Assembly: GCF_024763615.1 (NCBI RefSeq)
Contig: NC_077222.1
Location: 71,920,001-71,984,000, forward strand
Length of the DNA: 64,000 nucleotides
Origin: Phlebotomus papatasi
Lineage: Eukaryota; Arthropoda; Insecta; Diptera; Psychodidae
Direction of reading: 5' to 3'
Part shown: in pieces, positions 25,801-34,204 of the stretch
Numbering within the stretch: position 1 is the first letter of the stretch
How the letters are laid out: the number at the start of each line of letters is the position of its first letter
Made by a program: the position numbers and the translations under genes
The notes under the pieces: generated by a model
Databases searched by the model: none
Told to the model about the DNA's origin: nothing
The model's input: the letters and a program-made list of their open reading frames with translations, nothing else

Positions 25801-28800
25801 GGATTTCACGACAGATAAACGTTCATATTGTGCCAGATGAAGTTCAGGAGGAACCACTGTTAGTGGGAAAAGACTATTTCGACCAAAATAATTTGACGGC
25901 GATCATTTCCAAAGAAGGACTGACTGTTATGGATCCAGAGAAATCTGAAGACTTTCAGAGGGAGAAGAAAAATCGGATTATGGCAATTTCGGCTCCAACT
26001 CCTTTGAAGGAGAATGATATAGTGGTGGGAGATCTTTCTACTCAGGAGTATAAAAAGAAATTGACAAATTTGTTGAATAAATATCGAAGTTGTTTTGCCA
26101 TGAACACCAAGGAATTGGGATTTACTGGAGTGGAGGAAATGAAGATTGAGCTCTTGAATGACACTCCGGTCAAATATGCTGCTTATAGAGTCCCATATGA
26201 ATACAGGAAAGCCCTCAGTGACAAGATAAAGGAGTTATTAGCAGCAGACATCATTGAGCCTTCTACTTCCAATTATGCCAGCCCTGTTGTGGTTCACGTG
26301 AAGAAGTCCAGCAACGATATCCGGATGTGTGTGGACTACCGGAAGCTGAACGAATGTATCAAAAAGGAGTACTATCCAATGCCCCACATCGAGGAAGAAT
26401 TGACAAGGCTCAGTGGTATGAAGGTGTTTTCTTGCCTCGATCTCCTAATGGGATATCACCAAGTGTCAGTTCACAAAGACAGCAGGAAGTTGACTGCATT
26501 TATCACAACGGAAGGACTTTTCGAGTTCAAAAGAGTGCCTTTTGGATTGTCAAACTCCCCAGCTATATTTATGAGGGTTATGTCACACGTTTTGAGACCA
26601 ATTGGAAATGAAAATGTTATCTGTTTCATGGATGATATTTTGGTGGCCACAGAAGGTGTGCAGGAACATTTTCAAATACTTGAGAAGATTTTCCAACAGC
26701 TGGTCCTCCACAATTTGACTCTCAATCCGAATAAGTGTAAGTTTCTCAGTACCAATGTGACATTTTTGGGACACGAGGTCAGCCCATCAGGAATCTCACC
26801 AGGAAATTTAAAAACTAAAGCTGTTGAAGAATTCAAACAACCCACAACTCTGAAGGGAGTCCGAAGATTTCTAGGTCTCGTTGGATTTTTCCGCCGATTC
26901 ATCCCAAATTTCGCAATCATATCAGCTCCTCTGACCCAGATGCTGAGGAAGAATGGAAATCCTAATTGGACAGACGAACAGGACAAGGCTTTCACCAATC
27001 TCAAGACAGCTTTAATCCATCATCCAGTACTGGCTTTGTTCTCAAGGGATGCAGTGCATGAAGTTCACTGTGATGGTAGTAAAGTCGGAATAGCTGGTGT
27101 TCTCCTCCAATTGGACAAAGATGGGAATCCTCGACCAATCAGTTATTTCAGCCGAGCTCTCACACCAGCAGAAAAGAAGTACACCAGTTTCGAATGGGAA
27201 ACCATGGCCGTAGTAGAGACCCTGAAGAGATTCAAATATTATCTACTTGGCCGACATTTTACGATCTACACAGATTGCAATGCTCTTAGATTGACTCATC
27301 GAGCAAGGAGAGTGGATGATAGAATTGCTCGGTGGTGGTTGACAATCATGGAATACGACTTTGAAATAAAATATCGACCAGGGGAACGAATGGCACACGT
27401 TGATGCTCTTAGCCGCCATCCACCAGATAGAGAAGAGGAAATAGAAGAGGATGATGAAGAGGATCAACTAGTTATGAATGTGTACACTCAAAATGATGAC
27501 TGGGTAGTTGCCCTACAACTGAAGGATCATGAGATCAGTCGGATCAAGGATATTCTGGAAGATAAATTAGAAGGTGAACCAGATGAAAAGAAGATACGAA
27601 ATGACTTTGAAATAGTGGAGGGACGAGTTTTTGTCAAGACGGAGAAAGGATTGAGATTTTATGTCCCCCGAGGAGTGAGATTCAACGTAATGCATGCAGT
27701 ACATAATGAGATGGGTCACCGGGAATTGACAAGTTGCTTGAATCAGTTGCGGAAGGATTACTGGTGGCCGAGAATGAGACGAGACATTAAAAAGTATATT
27801 GATGGATGCTTGAGCTGTGACCTGACCAAACCCGGAGAAGATGAGAATCGACATCAGATCTTTGTATTGGAAAAGAAACCTATCCCTTTCTACGTTATTC
27901 ATGTTGATTTTTGTGGAGCATTCGACGAAGGAAAAAGACAGGGACACATTTTTGGTCTAGTGGACGCTTTCACCAGATTCTGTATTCTGAGAGCTGTCCC
28001 TTCACCGACCTCCAAAGCAGCTATTAGAGTTATAAAGGAAGTAGCTCAGTATTTTGGGATGCCAGCAGTATTGGTGTGCGATCAGGGTGCAGCCTTCGAG
28101 TCAAAAGAGTTCAGGGATTTCTGCAAGGAATATGACATCAAGAGATCTCCAGTGGCAGTTGCCACTCCGAGGGCTAACGGGCAGATTGAGAGGATGTTCC
28201 GGACAGTGAAGGATTCATTGCGCAGCCTCTCCAGTGAGCAGACAGGAAAGAATTGGGCTCAAAGTCTACCCGCTATCCAGTGGGCACTTAATTCATTTGA
28301 GAATAGAGTCACTGGAGAGTCACCTCAAATGTTGTTGATGGGATATAGACCCCGCAATGTCCTGAAGAACAAATTGATGAATGCCATTTCAAATACAGTG
28401 GATGACAGGGAGTTCCAAGAACCACTTCCAGACCTCCGTGAAGCTGCTCTGATGAGGATGACCAACCATCAAGAACAACAAGCTCAAAAATTTAACGAGT
28501 CACACAAGGCACCGCACGAGTACAAAGAAGGAGATCTTGTTCTCTGTAGATGGAATGCACCAGCAACCGGAACTTCCAGGAAACTTCTTCCTCGGTACAG
28601 AGGACCCTACATTGTTGAGGAAATAATGGGACGTGACCGTTATTTGGTGAAGGATACTCCATTGACACAGGTATCACAGATTCCTTATGAAAATGTGTGT
28701 TTAGCAGATAGATTGAAGCCATGGGGTAACAATGGTGAGTTGAGTGCACTTGAGAAAGCTTATGTGGATGATGATGAGAATTAATTTAGTCATGTGTGGA

Positions 28801-31683
28801 ATTCGAATTACCGATCTTTTTGGAAAATGAAGTATTGATTTATGTGGAAAATTTCATTACTTTTGTTGTACTATGGAAATAATAACTGAATTTGGAAATT
28901 AATGTGGATGTTGGATTTAATTCACAAATTGAGGATTTTTGCACATTATGGATCACAAAGCTTATGGATATTACTATACCATAGACAATCAGTGGATTGC
29001 TATCTATGGATTTGAATCCCAAGGTTGAGCTGGAAGAACTACGCAATTGTAAAGATGATCGTGGTAGTGGCTTCCAGTCAACGTGAATCATGTGAATGCA
29101 TATCATGACCAATTAGATGAGCTCAATAGAGGACTTGATTAGAATACCAACCGGAAGAACAAGAAGAAGTAGATGAGTAGTATTATCTTTAAATAAAAGG
29201 TAGACATAAGGAATATTTAGGTGCATACATTAGGGAAAAGCTACACGAAAACCCCTTATTCCCATCTAACAACCAGTTGTTGATGGACGTCAGGAAAGGC
29301 CGAGTGTGGAATCACTCTCTGGCACCGTTGAATAACCCCTCTTAGGAATCCCATTTGAATTGGTACCAGTGGTGCCCTCCTCCGGCGGATCTGGCTATTC
29401 GAGCACTTTGTCACTTAGGGGTAGTTTTTGTGAGAGAGCTCGATCATTCTCTCGGTGACCGTGCTAGGGAATAGAAGTGTAAAGTGATGAGGTAGAGAGC
29501 GTGACATTGTGTGCTCGGGTAGTAGGATACAAAGTCGCCTCCCTCATTACTATAGATCGCGAGTGTTATCAAATAAATAATTAATTGTGGTCAGAGTGAA
29601 ACCACAATTTCAAGTATAGTTAAAATCGGATGAGAACTAATTTCGAAACACGGATCACAAATGGCTGTTAATATTTACCCCAAACGTGTCCAGGTCAAAA
29701 TCCCGAAAGCCAAAATCCCGAATTCTATAAAGTGTCATAGCTACTCCCACGACTACACCCGTGTTTGCTAGAGGCAAAGGGAAAATTTCTGTATTAGGGA
29801 AAATTATTGCACATATTATCCTCCGTATAACTACGTCCCCTTCAGGATTTTGGTGTTTGGGATTTGACTTTTGTGATGTTGAGCTTTTCGGGATCTTGGT
29901 GTTCGGGATTTTAATTTCTAGATTTCGGCTTTCGGAATTTTGGCTTTTGGAATTTTGGCTTACGGGATTTTCACTTTTGGGATTTTGATGTTTAGGATTT
30001 TGGCTTTCAAAATCTCAAGACTTTTGGGATTTTGGCTTTCGAGATTCTGGCCCTTTTGGGATTTTAGCGTTCAGGATTTTGGCATTGGGATTTTGGCTTT
30101 CAGGATCTTGGCTTTCGGGATTTTGACCCTTATGAGATTTTGGCGTTCATGATTTTGGCATTTAAAATCCCCAACTTTTGGGATTTTAGCCCTTTTGGGA
30201 TTTTGGCTCTTCTGGGATTTTGGCTTTCGGGATTTTGAACCTTTGGGGATTTTAGCGTTCAAGATTTTGGCATTGGGATTTGGGCTTTCGGGATTTTGGC
30301 TCTTATGCGATTTTGGCTTTCAGGATTTTGGCATTCAAAAACCCCAGACTTTTAGGATTTTGGCTTTCGGGATTCTGGCCCTTTCGGGATTTTGCCGTTC
30401 AGAATTTTGGCATTGGGACTTTAGCTTTCGGAATTTTGACCCTTTGGGGATTTTAGCGTTCAAGATTTTGGCATTAGGATTTTGGCTTTCGGGATTTTGA
30501 CCCTTATGGGATTTTGGCGTTCATGATTTTGGTATTCAAAATCCCCAGACTTTTGGGATTTTGGTCCTTTTGGGATTTTGGTCCTTTTGGGATTTTGGTC
30601 CTTTTGGGATTTTGACGTTCAGGATTTTGACTTTTGGGGATTTTGACTTTTGGGATTTTAACTTTCGAGATTTTGGCTTTCGGGATTTTGGCTTTTGCAA
30701 TTCTGGTTTTCGTAATATTGGCTTTTGGGATTTTGGCTTTCGGAATTCTGAACCTTTTGGGATTTTGGCATTGGGATTTTGGCTTTCGGGATTTTGACCC
30801 TTTGGGGATTTTAGCGTTCAGGATTTTGGCACTGGGATTTTGGCTTTTCGAAATTTTGGCTTCCACCGCCCCAGACTTATTCGGAAGTTTAGAAGGTATA
30901 ACTATTCTAAAAAAAAAACTCAAGGTGTATTTTTTCTGTGCTGATTAGGAATACCTCCGGTCTTTTGGAAACTCGTGAAAAAATCGTATAAGAATTGGAT
31001 TGTTACATTTTGCCCCAGATTCGCTTACTATTTTCAATTTACACGAATTGTTAAATACGAGCACTCCGCGAATTTTAATTTAGAAATGTTTTTTTTTTTA
31101 CGCATAAATAACTCTGAATGGGGGTGGTTCATTGAAAATTTCACGAAAGGATTCAAGAGGGATTAGCTGAATTTGCGTGTGTGGGAGTAAATAGAAAAAT
31201 TTTATCATTATTACTCACCCGCATGGTTTGCACTGCGTCATATGGAGATCCCAGTTCAAGTGGAAATTGAACATTTTCAGCTTGGCAACAGCCCGCTGCT
31301 TCAGGGAGGCATCCGCCCCAGGTGGTGGTGGAGGAAGTGGCTGAGTAACTGCTGCAGGAGGATTCCTTTCGGCAGATCTCCTGAGATGGGAAATTATAAA
31401 AGTCAGTGTCAATTTGAATGAAGATGCATGAGTATCCTTACCCTCCACGACGTGGTCGACTCTTCCTTCGGCGCCTCTTGCGCTTGTCTGAAGCGACAGG
31501 AAGTGGCTCTTGTACCGGAATTGCTTCTGTTCTCACTGGCGCCCGACCGGCTACCGCCACGACATTCTGAGCTTCACCAAATCCTGCTGAGCTCACTGTC
31601 TCTGTCGATTGATGATGTGTCTGCTTACCACTGGCTCCCCGTCCCGACAATCCCTGATTCACTTTTCGCCACATTCGCTCCAT
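16743..31683 (-). CDS. Unidentified basic/proline-rich protein, N-terminal part, three exons
   Basis: I do not recognise this protein. Three minus-strand exons join in phase: 31683-31442, 31380-31219 and 16896-16743, each with GT-AG borders. The ATG at 31683 is preceded by an in-frame TGA about 10 codons upstream, which supports this start. The visible 186 residues hold a strongly basic stretch at about 67-79 (KRKRRRRKSRPRR), a proline run at about 95-101, a short conserved-looking segment at 113-134 rich in aromatic residues, H and C, and an RSNSF motif at 160-164 that resembles a basophilic-kinase or 14-3-3 site. No signal peptide or membrane segment is seen. The last exon ends in phase 0 at a good donor, so the protein continues into exons not found here. 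Linking the third exon across about 14.3 kb rests on phase, splice sites and composition only. The gypsy element lies in that intron in the opposite orientation. Confidence 0.55.
16897..18235. other. No gene seen
   Basis: Intron-like AT-rich DNA upstream of the exon at 16743-16896. Nothing repeated or coding was recognised. Confidence 0.5.
18240..18379. mobile_element. piggyBac-like mini-element, TTAA-flanked
   Basis: 140 bp, CCCTTTAAGGA...TCCTTAAAGGG, with TTAA at 18236-18239 and 18380-18383. The perfect 16-bp palindrome GGGTCACCGGTGACCC lies inside near 18347. Confidence 0.75.
18449..19332. mobile_element. Inverted-end element of about 0.9 kb
   Basis: The left end (GCTATGCACA...AACAGCTGATTTATTA...AAACCTATGCACA) is the near complement of the right end (TGTGCATAGGTTTTC...TAATAAATCAACTAGTTACT). 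No coding content between them. Confidence 0.5.
19448..19560. mobile_element. Half copy of MITE family G
   Basis: GGGGGAAGTGGAGCACCTTT and the following 90 bp match the left half of the copy at 43223. Confidence 0.55.
19593..19828. mobile_element. MITE family C, copy 2 (left half)
   Basis: GGGCACAATCACATTGACAG after TAA, followed to the central palindrome; the right half is replaced by the family D element. Confidence 0.65.
19845..20026. mobile_element. MITE family D, copy 1
   Basis: Inverted ends around GGTAATTT and AAATTACCCCATCTTATCC, with GCATGATTC-type arms. It shares ends and interior (CACGAAGAAGTAC) with 23148-23352. Confidence 0.6.
20456..20866. repeat. Tandem-unit foldback, family E copy 1
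   Basis: The short left arm GTCAAAATCTCGAAAGCC faces a longer right arm of GGGATTTTGGC-type units. The spacer (GTGTCATAGCTACTCC...) is shared with the copy at 29691. Confidence 0.65.
20990..21200 (-). repeat. Old, decayed copy of the SINE
   Basis: GCCGGAAAATTTTTGGACAC then CTAAAGGG and ATACTTGCATAATA follow, in order, the tRNA-side half of the SINE at 10848-11253. Confidence 0.45.
21240..22436. other. No gene seen
   Basis: AT-rich, with short frames only. A fragment (GGCCCAATCGTCCTAAAGAC near 22391) resembles the end of the piggyBac-like mini-element at 18240. Confidence 0.5.
22437..23045. mobile_element. Foldback element, family A copy 3
   Basis: The inner arm TTTCCTGTTAGCAGATGAAT faces CTTATCTAATAACAAGAAAT, and the outer GGCATATAAAAGCACAATA is shared with the 15180 copy. 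Confidence 0.65.
23148..23352. mobile_element. MITE family D, copy 2
   Basis: Starts GGGTAAAATGGGGTAATTTC after TA and ends AAATTACCCCATTG before TA. Confidence 0.65.
23508..23809 (+). repeat. 5' LTR of the gypsy element
   Basis: 302 bp, TGTGG...CCACA. AATAAA occurs near the end (AAATAAATAATTAATTG). Confidence 0.96.
23810..23827 (+). other. Probable tRNA-Leu primer-binding site
   Basis: GTCAGAAGTGGGAT directly after the LTR matches the complement of the 3' end of many animal tRNA-Leu. The first bases TAGA differ from the expected TGGT. Confidence 0.55.
23828..24632 (+). other. Gypsy untranslated leader
   Basis: About 800 bp without a convincing frame. It includes a short (TG)n run near 24180. 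Confidence 0.7.
24633..28784 (+). CDS. Gag-pol polyprotein of the gypsy element
   Basis: A single uninterrupted frame of 1383 residues with gag and pol fused, needing no frameshift. In order: gag with a CCHC zinc knuckle near residue 290 (CFLC...HLIREC); aspartic protease near 339 with DLGS where D-S/T-G is usual; reverse transcriptase with VDYRKLN near 566 and FMDD near 664 in the usual YxDD position; RNase H starting HCDGS near 811, with YTDCNALRL and HVDALSRHP; integrase with an HHCC finger near 1020-1065 and a D-D-E triad at HVDF (about 1090), VCDQG and GQIER (about 1186); and a C-terminal GPY-type segment. No stop or frameshift was seen, so the element may be active. Translation is assumed to start at the ATG after the leader. 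Confidence 0.95.
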   Translation: MPNTRGGSHPTSSNSGDTSGILMPSKMEISARDLRDLLPHFDPEWDNSLEAKQWVDTVNKVCYKYQVPDEVKLLQATLKLKGPARAWYQSAQNDINNWEEFVSCLEETFPTVIDKTEFLDKLSKRRQGAKETATAYYFDQLSMAKRIKLDDTTTMNYIIKGVKNNHQRSVLSATTHASPSALLEMMKRMEKAEVKEENTQPTSRSGYKWANKKDNRGRYSPYQRHEKSQKSHTQSHNDKGDRSQFQGKSRYNDSGNRRSDRAEPSSNQNIEDKKKDVAQGTSGKTVRLCFLCKSPDHLIRECPKQKDFPVRVASATTTRPNKDELLKEVTVLGKAFRSFIDLGSNCTLMRKKVADELGIAALDPKSTIHAYGGGKYRTFGYSTQMLTIDGISRQINVHIVPDEVQEEPLLVGKDYFDQNNLTAIISKEGLTVMDPEKSEDFQREKKNRIMAISAPTPLKENDIVVGDLSTQEYKKKLTNLLNKYRSCFAMNTKELGFTGVEEMKIELLNDTPVKYAAYRVPYEYRKALSDKIKELLAADIIEPSTSNYASPVVVHVKKSSNDIRMCVDYRKLNECIKKEYYPMPHIEEELTRLSGMKVFSCLDLLMGYHQVSVHKDSRKLTAFITTEGLFEFKRVPFGLSNSPAIFMRVMSHVLRPIGNENVICFMDDILVATEGVQEHFQILEKIFQQLVLHNLTLNPNKCKFLSTNVTFLGHEVSPSGISPGNLKTKAVEEFKQPTTLKGVRRFLGLVGFFRRFIPNFAIISAPLTQMLRKNGNPNWTDEQDKAFTNLKTALIHHPVLALFSRDAVHEVHCDGSKVGIAGVLLQLDKDGNPRPISYFSRALTPAEKKYTSFEWETMAVVETLKRFKYYLLGRHFTIYTDCNALRLTHRARRVDDRIARWWLTIMEYDFEIKYRPGERMAHVDALSRHPPDREEEIEEDDEEDQLVMNVYTQNDDWVVALQLKDHEISRIKDILEDKLEGEPDEKKIRNDFEIVEGRVFVKTEKGLRFYVPRGVRFNVMHAVHNEMGHRELTSCLNQLRKDYWWPRMRRDIKKYIDGCLSCDLTKPGEDENRHQIFVLEKKPIPFYVIHVDFCGAFDEGKRQGHIFGLVDAFTRFCILRAVPSPTSKAAIRVIKEVAQYFGMPAVLVCDQGAAFESKEFRDFCKEYDIKRSPVAVATPRANGQIERMFRTVKDSLRSLSSEQTGKNWAQSLPAIQWALNSFENRVTGESPQMLLMGYRPRNVLKNKLMNAISNTVDDREFQEPLPDLREAALMRMTNHQEQQAQKFNESHKAPHEYKEGDLVLCRWNAPATGTSRKLLPRYRGPYIVEEIMGRDRYLVKDTPLTQVSQIPYENVCLADRLKPWGNNGELSALEKAYVDDDEN
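28785..29304 (+). other. Non-coding tail of the gypsy element
   Basis: 520 bp between the pol stop and the 3' LTR, with no env frame. The bases before the LTR (AGGAAAGGCCGAG) are a weak polypurine tract. Confidence 0.7.
29305..29606 (+). repeat. 3' LTR of the gypsy element
   Basis: 302 bp; read as identical to the 5' LTR. Confidence 0.96.
29691..30862. repeat. Tandem-unit foldback, family E copy 2
   Basis: A 48-bp left arm (GTCAAAATCCCGAAAGCC) faces about 1 kb of GGGATTTTGGCTTTC-type units arranged in higher-order blocks of about 160-200 bp, marked by CCCAGACTTTTGGGATTTT near 30008, 30168, 30340 and 30541. Long frames rich in FGILAFG or KIPKAKIPK are products of the repeat. Confidence 0.75.
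31219..31380 (-). CDS. Unidentified gene, second coding exon
   Basis: Acceptor ends in CTCAG and the donor is GTGAGT. One base completes the Gly codon, 53 codons follow, then two bases of the next Gly codon. It encodes the poly-proline stretch and the segment ending HMTQCKPC. Confidence 0.6.
31442..31683 (-). CDS. Unidentified gene, first coding exon
   Basis: Begins at the ATG (31683) and ends after two bases of a Gly codon at donor GTAAGG. It encodes 80 codons plus 2 nt and contains the arginine/lysine-rich cluster. Confidence 0.6.
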
Positions 31684-33183
31684 ATCCTTCCTACTTCTCC
31701 AGTTTTTTCACAACCGATTTTTTTTTCACTTTAACACAGATTGTCTTTTTTTTAGAGGTTTATCCACTTTTTGGGAGGGGAATATCCGGAATATCAGTCT
31801 CAAGAATGTGAAAAAAACAATTTGAACATTTTCTGCTCACTAGATTTCTGGTAAAGTTGGATACATTTGTATTGATTTTCCACAGAAAAAAAAATTCTTC
31901 ACCAAATTCTCTCACTTTTGGGGGATATTTTTTTGTTTGGAGCAATCCTTGTCCGTTTAGGGGGATTGTTCTTAATTTGGCCACAGTTAAAATTCCTACT
32001 TTGCATCTACCCTAAATTGTTATGCAAATTTGCTTATTTACGAAATAAACTTCCGTTAATGAGAAAATGGAATAATCTCATTTAAAGTGAAAAACTCGAT
32101 AATAAAATTACGCAATATAATTAACTATTAAATTTAATTTATAGGAGCACATCAGCAAACATCGCGGTGATTGTAGAGACGTGTGTGAATTTTCATCAAT
32201 TTTCCTTCCCGGATCACCTTCCTCTGCACACAGCACAAACAAGAGGGAAGTGAACTTTTGGAGGACATGGAGAGAGCACACAAAATTACTCAATTGTCTT
32301 CTTTTTCTTCTGAGACACTCTGGCACGACCGGGAGAATCGTATTCACTACAGTTCAGTTAGAATTAGACACTAGACATGTGCTTCCTTTGTTTCCATCCA
32401 CCCAGAATGGATTTTCCTGTGGTTTCGTGTGGGAAAATCTCAAGATGAAAATTATACAATTTTTCCCAAACGTTGCACCCTCTCGACAGAGCGCATACTT
32501 CAACACACACGACGAGCTTTTTCCTCTGACGGTAGGATAGCTTTTTTTTTGTCTTCAACTAAGATGTATCATTCTCACTTGGTATCTTCTGCAAGCCTTT
32601 TGAACCACCAACACAAACACTCATCCAAATCCTTATAAAAGATATTCTCTCGATAGGAGAGACACTGGAGAGAGAGAGGACACAGGAAGCACGAATCTGT
32701 GGGAGCTTTGAATGTGTGGAACTTGGGAAAAAAAGCATCAATGATATTGGACAACTTTGTCATGCGCGCTCTGTCGGAGATGGAGCTTGAGGATTGGGGG
32801 CAGGAGGCTGGGTGGGTTTAATGTTAGCAACAATTTCCTCGAGCGCAGAACAGTTTAGTTGGATGGAGGCGCCGGGTGGGTGCTGATTTACGATGTGGAA
32901 CGTTGAACTCTCTCTCTCTGTTCCCCTATTGATTTTTCCTGGTCGCCCTTTTGCCCGCTGGCGGTGCAATCATGTCACAAATCACTTGAATTATTAATGA
33001 AATTTTGATAAGAGTCTTGCCAAGTTGAGTGTCTCTTGTAATCACTTCACATCCCTTTTCCTCTCTATTATACGCGATTGCTCTATTTTACTCTATCTAT
33101 GCTTCCTCACGCAGAATCTCAATAAGCACTAGCGGCACTAGCCCTAAAGGAATATAAACTATCGCACAAATCCTTACCAAAAA
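31684..33183. other. Upstream region of the unidentified gene and 3' flank of GTF3C6
   Basis: Should hold the promoter and any 5' UTR of the minus-strand gene. A GC-richer minus-strand frame at 32969-32760 could be leader sequence; I see no domain in it. Confidence 0.4.
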
Positions 33184-33563
33184 TCAGGGAACGGGTTTCC
33201 TCTCAATTGGCTCCATATCACGATATTCCTCAGCAACTTCCTGAGTTGATTTTATTTTGGCATCCAAACAATCAGGCAAATAATGTGGAGGAGCATGACC
33301 GGGCTTAAGAAGCTGACACAGTGTATCTTGATAGGTTTTTGTCACTTGATACTTTGATGAATTCTCAGTAGAAGTACCTTCTTCTACTCTATTCTCATCG
33401 TCTCTGGACTCCAAGAAGATACGTCTCATTTTCAGTACCTTATTGGTCTTGTTCATGTACTTGTACATTGTCTTAGGATTCCGACTGTAGAGTGGATCCT
33501 GTGATGAGTGTCCAGTATCTTCCTCGAAAAAAACATGAGTGCCAATTGTATCTTCATATTCCC
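33184..33563 (-). CDS. GTF3C6: GTF3C6 exon 2
   Basis: Starts with GG, completing the Gly codon of the GEYEDT motif, and ends at TGA (33186-33184). Confidence 0.87.
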
Positions 33564-33815
33564 CTGAAAAAAACCCCAAAAACTTCATAAAATATGCATT
33601 CCAATTAAACAATCAATATGCAAATTACCTTTGAAAAATTTATTATTTATTTTAACCACCGGATTTTCACTTTCAATGCCCACAATCTTCAAAGTGAGGT
33701 TAGGTTCTTTCATCTCTTCTTCAGACAAAGGAATTGAGTGGAAATCTAGATAGAGATACACTTCCTCTTCATCATCTCCAAAATTGTCAATATTTTCAGT
33801 CTTTACTGATGCCAT
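33184..33815 (-). CDS. GTF3C6: General transcription factor IIIC subunit 6 (TFIIIC 35-kDa subunit)
   Basis: This is a subunit of TFIIIC, the nuclear complex that binds the A and B boxes of tRNA genes and recruits TFIIIB and RNA polymerase III. Two exons (33815-33629 and 33563-33184) encode 188 residues, against about 213 in human. The family signature is plain at residues 63-77, GEYEDTIGTHVFFEE, and the first G is split by the intron. Before it lies the usual acidic start followed by a beta-rich stretch with KIVGIESENPVVKI. The C-terminal part is polar and low in complexity, as in relatives. An ATG 14 codons upstream (33857) is in frame, but MASVKTEN, next to the acidic stretch, is the likelier start. 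The donor is GTAATT and the acceptor TTTTTTCAG. The gene is divergent from hep. Confidence 0.88.
33629..33815 (-). CDS. GTF3C6: GTF3C6 exon 1
   Basis: 62 codons plus one base. Encodes the acidic N-terminus and the first strands of the TFIIIC_sub6 domain. Confidence 0.85.
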
Positions 33816-34071
33816 CGCGCCATTAATCTCACAAGAAAACCAAGGAATTCCACACAAAAATAAACAATTTTCACTTCCACTGCGGCATGTTTACAGAAAA
33901 CCAAAACAAAAACTACCCCACCCGACTGGACCAACAATCCCATATCCCCGTACTGATTTTCCCATAAAACCGGCGAAGTGGCGAAATATTTCCCATGCTC
34001 ACCACATATGTCGCTGGCATCGCGTTGTCAGACCGAAAAAAAAGTCTCGGGGAATTTTTTTTGTTCGGATA
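33816..34071. promoter_or_regulatory. Shared divergent promoter of GTF3C6 and hep
   Basis: Only 256 bp separate the two start codons, so both 5' UTRs and both core promoters must fit here unless untranslated exons lie elsewhere. I see no clear TATA box. A TATCGATA octamer, the core of the Drosophila DRE (DREF) site, lies just inside hep exon 1 at 34146-34153. Confidence 0.6.
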
Positions 34072-34204
34072 ATGTCGAATGATATTGGGAATAAAATTCA
34101 GATATTGGAGGCTCGTTTGATAGGTAAAAATGAGTCTAGTGAGAGTATCGATAAGCAGCCCTTCGACAAATCACGACCAGGCAGCCAACGGCGTCCAGGC
34201 AACT
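34072..34204 (+). CDS. hep: hep exon 1 (start codon)
   Basis: ATG at 34072; 44 codons plus one base before donor GTGAGT. The beginning, with IQILEARLIGKNES, resembles the N-terminus of fly hep. The TATCGATA octamer lies within this exon. Confidence 0.82.

Larger units (their letters stand above)
23508..29606 (+). mobile_element. Intact Ty3/gypsy LTR retrotransposon
   Basis: The element is 6.1 kb. Two 302-bp LTRs begin TGTGG and end CCACA, are flanked by the 4-bp duplication ATTT (23504-23507 and 29607-29610), and look identical base for base, so the insertion is young. One open gag-pol frame is present. No env-like frame is seen: 28785-29304 is non-coding. It lies in the long intron of the unidentified minus-strand gene and is transcribed in the opposite sense. 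A tRNA-Leu-type primer site and the lack of env suit the mdg3/micropia/blastopia side of Ty3/gypsy, but the lineage is not proven. Confidence 0.96.

Noticed and set aside
24527..28749. Antisense frames across the gypsy coding region
   Set aside because: They are shadows of the gag-pol frame on the other strand or in shifted frames.
28785..29304. env gene of an errantivirus-like element
   Set aside because: No frame longer than about 90 codons and no membrane or signal segments between pol and the 3' LTR.
29761..30923. Several long open frames rich in FGILAFG (plus) and KIPKAKIPKSQ (minus)
   Set aside because: They come from the GGGATTTTGGC tandem units being open in several frames; there is no start context or conserved content.
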